A stretch of 64,000 bases of DNA from the NCBI GenBank assembly GCA_019694435.1, contig JAIBBZ010000004.1, positions 86,922 to 150,921 on the forward strand, written 5' to 3'. Below, piece after piece: positions 58,028 through 64,000 of this stretch. The number at the start of each line of letters is the position of its first letter. Position 1 is the first letter of the stretch. The notes under the pieces were generated by a model. The model made no database searches. It was not told where the DNA came from and saw only the letters and a list, made by a program, of their open reading frames with translations. Origin of the DNA: Pirellulales bacterium (GTDB lineage Bacteria; Planctomycetota; Planctomycetia; Pirellulales; JAEUIK01). A program made the position numbers and the translations under genes.

Positions 58028-58564
58028 TCAGATCAATCGATCGACCGGCTCGGCCAGGCGGCGAAACGTGGCGGTGGGCACGGCCAGCGTGTCCCACTTG
58101 GGTGAGATCTGCCGGGCAAAGTGCACGTACTCGTGCAGCCGCACGCCGACGAACGCATAGAGCCTGCCGCGACAGGCAAACAACTGCTCGGCCGGCAACG
58201 GGGCCACGTCGCCGACGACTTCGTAGGCGAACAAGATCAGCGCGGCGAACGACGCACCGAAGGCCGTTTCCCATTGCGCCAGGCTATCGACCTCGTCGCG
58301 CGTCGACCAGTTCTTCCAATAACGCTTCTGCCGCCCCGAGGGAAACTGCCGCCCCTTGACGTCGATCAGCCAGTTCCCGGCGGCGCCGGGCGCGTGCGCC
58401 GCGCGCGGCGACGAGACGATAAAGTCGAGGCTCTTGAGCGACTCGCGTCCGACCAGCGAGCGCCGCTGCTCGTCGACGGCCACGTAGGGCGCCGCCCGGC
58501 CGCGCAGATATTCCTCGAACGCCACCTCGTAGTGGTTGCTGCGTTTGGTCATGGGGCGAGCCAT
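58028..58564 (-). CDS. HYExAFE family protein (putative PD-(D/E)xK nuclease-like)
   Basis: The 178-residue protein begins with the family motif NHYEVAFEEYLRGR, which gives the name HYExAFE in planctomycete annotation. It has LKSLDFIVSS followed by NWLIDVKGRQFP. The D-x(n)-D-x-K arrangement resembles the PD-(D/E)xK nuclease core, but nuclease activity is unproven. The rest of the protein is well conserved-looking. Two in-frame starts (58564 and 58552) are possible. It lies convergent with the thioesterase gene. Confidence 0.83.
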   Translation of the reverse strand: MARPMTKRSNHYEVAFEEYLRGRAAPYVAVDEQRRSLVGRESLKSLDFIVSSPRAAHAPGAAGNWLIDVKGRQFPSGRQKRYWKNWSTRDEVDSLAQWETAFGASFAALILFAYEVVGDVAPLPAEQLFACRGRLYAFVGVRLHEYVHFARQISPKWDTLAVPTATFRRLAEPVDRLI

Positions 58565-58715
58565 CCGGCGGAAACCGGGAACACCATCGAGAACAGCGAG
58601 CGCACGCCGCCGTGCACGCGCGTCGACCGCCAGCCGCTCGCCCAGCGCTGGCCCGTCGAAGTGGCCGCATTCTAACCGCCGCGAAGCGCCCGCCTCAATC
58701 CGCGGCGGCCAGAGG

Positions 58716-60098
58716 TTACAGCATCGCCCGAATCGCCGCGGCGATCTTTTCCGGGTCGAGCGTGTCGAGCTCCCGGGTCTCGCGCTGGGCGAGGTGCTTC
58801 ACCTGGCAGCGGCCAGCTTGCCATTCGGTTTCGCCGACGATCACCGCGAGGCGGATGCCGCGGGCATCGGCATATTTCAACTGGTCGCCCAGCCGCTTCG
58901 GCTCGGGATAGACCTCGACGTTCAGGCGCGCACCCGGGGCCGATGGCCCGTTGCCAATTCCACCCGCCATACGCAGCCCGGCCGCTAGCCGCTGGTAGTC
59001 GGCCAACCGGCTGGCCTCGAAGTACGGGATGAAGACGTCGGCCGGGCTCGTGGCCTTCGCGGCCGCTCCCAGCTCTTCGAGCGCCGCCAGCAGCCGGTCC
59101 AAGCCCAGCGACGCGCCGATGCCCGGCAGCCGCTGCTTGGTATACAGTTCGGCCAGGTTGTCGTAGCGCCCGCCCGAGCAGACGCTGCCGATCCCCGGCA
59201 ATGCGCCCAGAAAGGTCTCGAACACGGTCCCGGTGTAGTAGTCAAGTCCGCGGGCAATCGAGACGTCGAGCTTCAAGCAACTCTCGCCCTGCCAGACCGC
59301 GGCGCAGGCGCCGCGCAACGTGTCGAGCTGTTGGACTCCCTCGCTGCCGGTGGCGCTGCCTTTGACCAGCTCGGCCAATTGGGCGATCGTCGCCGCATTG
59401 CTCTCGGCCGGCTGGGCCGGATCGTACGAGTCGGCGATCGCCGCCAGCTTGAGCACCTCGTCGGCCTGCGCGGCCGTCGCGCCGGCGGCAGCCACGAGTT
59501 CCTCGGCCACCTTGTCGCGGCCGATCTTGGCCAGCTTGTCGAGGGCCCGCAGCACGGCGGCCGAGCGCTCGCGCAGGCCCAGGTTTTCCAAGAGTCCGTT
59601 CAGCACGCGGCGGTTGTTGACGTGAATCGTAAAGGCATCGATTCCCAGGGCCCGAAACAAATCGGCGATCACCAGCGTCGTTTCGATATCGGCGGCGATC
59701 GACTCGGTGCCGATCGTGTCGAAGTCGCACTGCATGAATTCGCGGTAGCGCCCGCGCTGGGTGTTTTCGCCGCGCCAGACCGGGGCGATGTGATAGCGCT
59801 TAAACGGCGTGCCCAACGTGGCCACGTGCTGCGCGGCGAACCGCGCCAGCGGTACGGTCAGGTCGAACCGCAGGCCGACCTGGCGGCCACCGCGGTCGGT
59901 GAAGCTGTAGAGCTGCTTGTCCGATTCCTCGCCCCCCTTGCCGGCCAGGATCTCGAGGTATTCCAAGGCCGGCGTGTCGATCGGCGCGAAGCCGTATGAG
60001 CGGTAGACCGCGCGGGCCGTATCGATCAGCCGTTCGCGCAGGAGCATCGCCGCGGGGAGGTAATCCCGAAACCCCTTGAGCGTGCGTGGTTCAATCAC
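58716..60098 (-). CDS. hisS: Histidine-tRNA ligase
   Basis: The 460-residue class II aminoacyl-tRNA synthetase charges tRNA-His. Motif 1 region FAPIDTPALEYLE, motif 2 FKRYHIAPVWRGENTQRGRYREFMQCDFD, and the histidine-specific RGLDYYTGTVFE are present. The C-terminal anticodon-binding domain is visible from ADVFIPYF. It has a slightly extended middle region. It is on the minus strand, 34 nt downstream of the YkgJ-type gene; they may share a transcript. Confidence 0.97.
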   Translation of the reverse strand: MIEPRTLKGFRDYLPAAMLLRERLIDTARAVYRSYGFAPIDTPALEYLEILAGKGGEESDKQLYSFTDRGGRQVGLRFDLTVPLARFAAQHVATLGTPFKRYHIAPVWRGENTQRGRYREFMQCDFDTIGTESIAADIETTLVIADLFRALGIDAFTIHVNNRRVLNGLLENLGLRERSAAVLRALDKLAKIGRDKVAEELVAAAGATAAQADEVLKLAAIADSYDPAQPAESNAATIAQLAELVKGSATGSEGVQQLDTLRGACAAVWQGESCLKLDVSIARGLDYYTGTVFETFLGALPGIGSVCSGGRYDNLAELYTKQRLPGIGASLGLDRLLAALEELGAAAKATSPADVFIPYFEASRLADYQRLAAGLRMAGGIGNGPSAPGARLNVEVYPEPKRLGDQLKYADARGIRLAVIVGETEWQAGRCQVKHLAQRETRELDTLDPEKIAAAIRAML

Positions 60099-60132
60099 GG
60101 TCCCGTCCTTCCCCTGGCACTTGTCTGGCGCG

Positions 60133-60657
60133 TCAACCGGCCACGGGCAGCAGCGGCGGCTGCGGGCTGCGCAGCGAATGATCCACCTGGCGGCGCTTGC
60201 CCTTGCCGCGGCGTGCTTGCTTGCGCTCCTTCGCAGCCTGATCGTCGGACCGGGGCCCCATCACGGCCTCGGCATACTCGTCGATCTGCTCGGCCGTCTC
60301 GAAATAGCGGTCGTAGACGTAGTGGTCCTCGTACTCGCAATCGTCGGTCGTGTATTCGCGGCAGATCTGCGGGCGGGTCAAATAAATGCCGCAGCGGTGA
60401 TCGGCCTGTAGGTGCTTGCACGACGTGTGCACCAGCAGGTACCAGGTCTTCCCCTCGGTGAACAGCGTCGCCTGGTCGTGCAGCAAGTACCACCGCAGGT
60501 AATCGAATTCCTTGTAGGTGTGCGGCGTGTCGATCGGCAGGGCGAAGTACCGGCAGCACTTGGCCGTGCAATGGCTGCACAAAGACTCGCCCGGCTTGAG
60601 CTTCTCGCGGGGAAACTGCGGCGGTTTGACGACCGGGAGTTCGCTGAGCATCGACAT
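60133..60657 (-). CDS. YkgJ-type cysteine cluster protein
   Basis: The 174-residue protein has the cluster SLCSHCTAKCCRYFAL followed by TSCKHLQADHRCGIYLTRPQICREY, giving the C-x2-C-x3-CC and downstream Cys pattern of YkgJ (Fe-S or zinc binding). A basic Arg/Lys-rich tail follows. Its function in bacteria is not established. The gene lies just upstream of hisS in the same direction. Confidence 0.88.
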   Translation of the reverse strand: MSMLSELPVVKPPQFPREKLKPGESLCSHCTAKCCRYFALPIDTPHTYKEFDYLRWYLLHDQATLFTEGKTWYLLVHTSCKHLQADHRCGIYLTRPQICREYTTDDCEYEDHYVYDRYFETAEQIDEYAEAVMGPRSDDQAAKERKQARRGKGKRRQVDHSLRSPQPPLLPVAG

Positions 60658-60876
60658 GTCGGGTTCCGTGGCTGTGCCCTACCGCGCGCCGCATGGCGGG
60701 CGGTTGATTGCGGCGCCAGCCTAGCAAAGTCGGGCTCTCGCGGCCAAGAGGCCCAGCTCCGCAGATCGTCGCGGACCGTCGAGCCCGATTGTCGCGCGCT
60801 GGGCCGCTCGGGTATCTTGCTGGCCAGCGTCATCTCTACGGCCGCCCGTGCGGCAAACCGGACAAGGAGGTCCCCC

Positions 60877-61068
60877 ATGCCCCGCGCGAAGGATCGAACG
60901 GCGTCGGCCGCCGCGAAACGATTTCGCATCGACGGCCCGCATCGTCGCCCCGGCCCGCCGGTTGTCGAACAGACCGCTCTGCGAGGTCCCGTGCTCGAGG
61001 ATCGTTGGGACACGGACGACCCGTCCGACGTTCACCCGCCGCGCAACGAAGACCTGCTGGCAGATTGA
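60877..61068 (+). CDS. 63-residue small charged protein
   Basis: An ATG at 60877 preceded by the perfect Shine-Dalgarno AAGGAGGT (5 nt spacing) opens a 63-residue frame. It starts MPRAKDRTASAAAKRFRIDG, continues with a Pro/Arg middle and ends in acidic residues NEDLLAD. It has no signal peptide or membrane segment and no recognised domain. The strong ribosome site argues for a real gene even though the frame is longer upstream without a start. It stops 48 nt before the next gene on the same strand and may be co-transcribed. Confidence 0.68.
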   Translation: MPRAKDRTASAAAKRFRIDGPHRRPGPPVVEQTALRGPVLEDRWDTDDPSDVHPPRNEDLLAD

Positions 61069-61116
61069 TCGCGGCCAGCATTGCCCAGCGCCGCGATCCG
61101 GCTAAGCTAGCCCGGC

Positions 61117-62235
61117 ATGCGGATTCATGACATTGTCGTTCACAGGCTGGTCGGCGGGACGGTCGACGGCGGATGGCCCGACGGCCATGTGCCCGAGGAC
61201 GACCTCCACGCGCTCGTCGAGATCGTCACCGACGAGGGCCTTTGCGGCTGGGGCAGCGTCTTTACCGGCCATCGTCTCGTCGAGGCGGGCGTCGACTTCT
61301 TGCGCCCGCGCTGGCAGGGCGAAGTGGCGCTCGAGCCCGAGCGGCTGACCGAGAAGCTGCGCCAAGCCTCGTTCTGGCAAGGCCGCGGCGGCACGATCGA
61401 GCACGTCATTTCGGGCATCGACATTGCGCTCTGGGACCTGCTCGGCAAGGCGACCGGCCAGCCGGTCTCACGGCTGCTCGGCGGCATCTACCGGCAGCAG
61501 ATCAAGCCCTACGCTTCGACCCTGTTCGACGAGCCGCCCGTGCTGCGCGACCGTCTGCAAGGGCTCGTCGCGCGCGGGTTCCGCGCGATCAAGCTCGGTT
61601 GGCGGCCGTTCGGGCGGCGCAGCGCGGCGTTCGACGAATTGCTCGTTCGCACGGCCCGCGACGCCGTCGGCACCGACGTCGACCTGCTGGTCGATGCCGG
61701 CGGCAGCGAGGAATTCTGGCCGCACGGCTACAAATGGGCCCTGACGACGGCGCAAATGCTGGCCCAGTACGACATCGGCTGGTTCGAGGAGCCGCTCGCC
61801 CCGGACGACCTGGAAGGCTTTGTCCGGCTGCGCGAACACGCGCCGGTGCCGATCGCCGGCGGCGAGGTTCTCACGCGCCGGCAAGCGTTTTTGCCCTGGA
61901 TCGAGCGCGGGGCGCTCGACATCGTCCAGCCCGACGCCACGAAGTGCGGCGGGCTGAGCGAAGCGCGAAGGATTGCCTGGCTGGCGGCCGATCATCACTT
62001 GGGCTTCGTCAGTCACGGCTGGAACACCGCGCTGGGGCTGGCGGCCGATCTGCACCTGGCGGCTGCGATTCCCGTGGCGCGCTACGTCGAATTCCTCACT
62101 CCCGCGCCCTACATCGACCAATTGCTGGTCGAACCGCCGCGCCTCGATGCCGCCGGGATGCTCACGATTCCGCAAACGCCCGGGCTCGGCGTCGAGATCA
62201 ATCGCGAGGCGCTCAAACGCTTTGCCGGAAGGTGA
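61117..62235 (+). CDS. Enolase superfamily enzyme (mandelate racemase/galactonate dehydratase-like)
   Basis: The 372-residue protein shows the barrel motifs IKLGWRPFG (catalytic Lys but no second Lys), LLVDAGGS, WFEEPLAPDD and PIAGGEVL as metal ligands, and the His-containing FVSHGWN that acts as base in mandelate racemase-type enzymes. It is thus closer to sugar-acid dehydratases than to the muconate-type enzyme at 25036. The substrate is unknown. It is followed with a 5-nt gap by the amidotransferase gene. Confidence 0.88.
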   Translation: MRIHDIVVHRLVGGTVDGGWPDGHVPEDDLHALVEIVTDEGLCGWGSVFTGHRLVEAGVDFLRPRWQGEVALEPERLTEKLRQASFWQGRGGTIEHVISGIDIALWDLLGKATGQPVSRLLGGIYRQQIKPYASTLFDEPPVLRDRLQGLVARGFRAIKLGWRPFGRRSAAFDELLVRTARDAVGTDVDLLVDAGGSEEFWPHGYKWALTTAQMLAQYDIGWFEEPLAPDDLEGFVRLREHAPVPIAGGEVLTRRQAFLPWIERGALDIVQPDATKCGGLSEARRIAWLAADHHLGFVSHGWNTALGLAADLHLAAAIPVARYVEFLTPAPYIDQLLVEPPRLDAAGMLTIPQTPGLGVEINREALKRFAGR

Positions 62236-62240
62236 ACGCC

Positions 62241-62963
62241 GTGCGGCAGACCATCCTCGCTCTGCGCCATGCTCCGCACGAGACGCTGGGCATGCTCGAG
62301 CTGCTGCTTGCCGAGCGCGGGCTCGGCTTCGAATACGTCGACACTTACACCGGGGCTTGCCCGCCGCCGGATCGTCGCGAGCCGGCCGGCGTGGTCGTAT
62401 TGGGCGGACCGATGAACGTCGACCAGGTCGACGAGTACCCGTTCCTGGCGCGCGAACCGCGGTGGATCGCCGAATACCTGGCGGCGGGCACGCCGCTGTT
62501 GGGCATTTGCCTGGGCGCACAGCTCGTGGCCAAATCGCTCGGCGCGCGCGTCTTTGCCGCGCCGCGCAAGGAGATCGGCTGGTACGACATCGAGCTGCTG
62601 CCGGCGGCCGAAGACGATCCCTTGTTCCATGGGCTCGATGCCGCGCAGCGCGTGTTCCAATGGCACGGCGACACCTTCGATCCCCCGCCGGGTACGGTCC
62701 ACCTGGCCCGCAGCCAGCAAGTGGCCCAGCAAGCGTATCGTGCCGCCCCCCTGGCTTGGGGCCTGCAATTCCACGCCGAAGTCGATCGGGCGCTGGTCGA
62801 CGACTGGCTTGACGAACCAGCCGGCCGTTGTGAAATCGAGGCCCTGGACTACATTGACTCAGAGGCGATTCGCCGCCGCGCGGACGAAGAATTGCCCCGG
62901 ATGCACGCCTTGTCGCGGACCATTTTCGGCCGCTGGGCCGACCTCTGCCGCGGCCGACGCTGA
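62241..62963 (+). CDS. Class I glutamine amidotransferase
   Basis: The 240-residue protein has the triad-type elbow LLGICLGAQLVAKSLGA (catalytic Cys) and a His in WGLQFHAEVD, as in GMP-synthase-like type I amidotransferases. It probably transfers ammonia from glutamine to an unknown acceptor or removes a gamma-glutamyl group. A GTG start at 62241 with an AAGG site is preferred over GTG 62232. It is sandwiched between an enolase-superfamily enzyme and PurU-like deformylase. Confidence 0.88.
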   Translation: MRQTILALRHAPHETLGMLELLLAERGLGFEYVDTYTGACPPPDRREPAGVVVLGGPMNVDQVDEYPFLAREPRWIAEYLAAGTPLLGICLGAQLVAKSLGARVFAAPRKEIGWYDIELLPAAEDDPLFHGLDAAQRVFQWHGDTFDPPPGTVHLARSQQVAQQAYRAAPLAWGLQFHAEVDRALVDDWLDEPAGRCEIEALDYIDSEAIRRRADEELPRMHALSRTIFGRWADLCRGRR

Positions 62964-63056
62964 AGCCGGCCACGGTGCCAGCCGCCGCGTCCGCCGGATG
63001 GCCGTCTGCGTTCGTCCGATCACCAATTGCGTCTGCCGCGATCGAGATGCCCGGTC

Positions 63057-63911
63057 ATGGAAATCGTCATCACCGCCGTAGGACCCGACAACCGCGGCCT
63101 GGCCGATCCGATCGTGCACTACGTCACGGCGCATGGGGCCAATATCGCCGAGATCCAGATGTACGATCATGATGAAGAGCGGCTCTTCGCCATGTACGTG
63201 CGGATCGCGATCGGCGACGAGGAAGAACCCGCGCTGCGCGAGGCCATGCAATCCGTGGCCCAAACCACCGGCTTGAGCGTCCGCGTCTGGACGCCGCCGG
63301 TCGCGCGCCGCCCGCGCCTGGCAATCTGCACGACGCACCGTCAGGAGCCGCCACTGGCGCTGCTGCGCGCCATCCGCGACGGGCAGATCAAGGCCGTTGC
63401 CAGTTGCATGCTGGGCAATCGCCCGTCGTGCCGTTCGCTGGCCGAGCAATTCGGCGTCGAATGGCACGCAATCGGCGACGCGCACGGCAACCCCGACGAC
63501 GAGCGGATGATCGCGCTGTGCGACGAGTATGAGGTCGACTACATCGTCCTGGCACGCTACATGCGCGTCCTGCCGCCCAGCAGTTGCTGGAAATATGCCG
63601 GCGGGCGGATCATCAACCTGCACCACGGGCTGCTGCCCAGCTTTCCCGGGCTACGGCCCTATCAAGAGGCCTATGCCAGCCGGATGCTGACCTATGGCGC
63701 AACGTGCCATTTCATCGTGCCCGAGCTCGATGCCGGCAATCAGATCATCTACCAGTCGACGTTCACCGTACCGCCGGGGATGAAACTCGACGACGTGATG
63801 CGCCGCGGGCAGGAAGACAACGAGCCACATTGCCTGGTCGAAGGTGTGCGCCGCGTCGTCGAGCGCGAGGTGCGATTGCACTTCCATCGCGTCGTCAGCC
63901 GGCAAGGCTGA
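63057..63911 (+). CDS. purU: Formyltetrahydrofolate deformylase (PurU-like)
   Basis: The 284-residue protein has an N-terminal ACT domain (about 1-80, VGPDNRGLADPIVHYVTAHGANI) and a formyltransferase-fold domain with RIINLHHGLLPSF, GATCHFIVPELDAGNQIIYQ and catalytic Asn/His/Asp in that order. It hydrolyses 10-formyl-THF to formate and THF. It shares folate metabolism with GlyA. The ATG at 63057 is preferred over the codon 10 residues earlier. Confidence 0.92.
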   Translation: MEIVITAVGPDNRGLADPIVHYVTAHGANIAEIQMYDHDEERLFAMYVRIAIGDEEEPALREAMQSVAQTTGLSVRVWTPPVARRPRLAICTTHRQEPPLALLRAIRDGQIKAVASCMLGNRPSCRSLAEQFGVEWHAIGDAHGNPDDERMIALCDEYEVDYIVLARYMRVLPPSSCWKYAGGRIINLHHGLLPSFPGLRPYQEAYASRMLTYGATCHFIVPELDAGNQIIYQSTFTVPPGMKLDDVMRRGQEDNEPHCLVEGVRRVVEREVRLHFHRVVSRQG

Positions 63912-63926
63912 CCGGAGTACCCCCCC

Positions 63927-64000
63927 ATGTCGAGCACGCTCGCCGGACGAATTGCAGCCGCGGCCGCGTTGTTGCTCGCCGTCGTCACCGGGTGCGGCGA
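63927..64000 (+). CDS. Lipoprotein, N-terminal fragment at window edge
   Basis: Only 24 codons are visible: a short start, then a hydrophobic stretch of Ala/Leu/Val residues ending TGCG, a lipobox-like site. It follows purU by 15 nt. The rest of the gene, and its identity, lies outside the window. Confidence 0.6.
   Translation, partial: MSSTLAGRIAAAAALLLAVVTGCG

Noticed and set aside
61173..62240. Long plus-strand frame leading into the amidotransferase
   Set aside because: The part before 62241 is a shadow of the enolase-type gene; the real gene starts at the GTG 62241.

Overview
The window is high-GC bacterial chromosome, very probably from a planctomycete and most likely from or near the Pirellulales. 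The reasons are the gene families: two DUF1559 pseudopilin-like proteins, four PEP-CTERM-tailed exported proteins, a DUF1080 protein, a PVC-type dehydrogenase/cytochrome/ThuA fusion, a HYExAFE protein, a planctomycete-style principal sigma factor and a bacterial topoisomerase VI pair. No rRNA, tRNA, CRISPR array, transposase or phage gene was recognised. Gene density and base use are fairly even, so this looks like ordinary chromosome with envelope-protein islands rather than a mobile element. This placement is inference; no database was available.

Layout. 1-3.8 kb: an ECF sigma factor with a downstream membrane protein, a DUF4239-like membrane protein cut by the window edge, small membrane proteins and a CheY-like receiver. 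3.8-10 kb: glyA, a DUF1559 protein, a lipoprotein and two paralogous lamin-tail PEP-CTERM proteins separated by long palindromes. 10-17.9 kb: a methyltransferase, an HEGTH metallopeptidase-like protein, a DEAD-box helicase, a 41-residue lysine-rich histone-like protein, a HEAT-repeat protein and an aminotransferase. 17.9-24.8 kb: a putrescine pair (agmatine deiminase and N-carbamoylputrescine amidase, overlapping by 4 nt), bioD, a GH57 glucanotransferase and glgA. 25-30.7 kb: a minus-strand cluster headed by a clear cobalamin riboswitch and followed by a DUF1559 protein, a beta-propeller PEP-CTERM protein, a second PEP-CTERM surface protein, a methyltransferase and an enolase-superfamily enzyme.

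30.8-47.5 kb: a TPR protein, the principal sigma factor, PhyH, a quinone oxidoreductase, a sulfotransferase-like protein, a DUF1080 protein, a TolC/HlyD/MacB-like export operon and a cupin. 47.5-51 kb: topoisomerase VI subunits B and A. 51.3-64 kb: two small secreted aromatic-rich proteins, serC, the 1.3-kDa-residue-scale (about 1300-residue) dehydrogenase/cytochrome/ThuA fusion, a thioesterase, a HYExAFE protein, hisS, a YkgJ-type Cys-cluster protein, a 63-residue protein, an enolase-superfamily enzyme, a glutamine amidotransferase, a PurU-like deformylase and the start of a lipoprotein.

The strongest candidate for a new system is the B12-riboswitch locus. A canonical cobalamin aptamer sits upstream of surface-anchored proteins rather than a recognisable transporter or cobalamin-synthesis gene. 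One of those proteins is a predicted beta-propeller, the fold used by the Bacteroidetes surface B12-binding lipoprotein BtuG. This suggests, without proving, a planctomycete surface B12-capture module anchored by PEP-CTERM.
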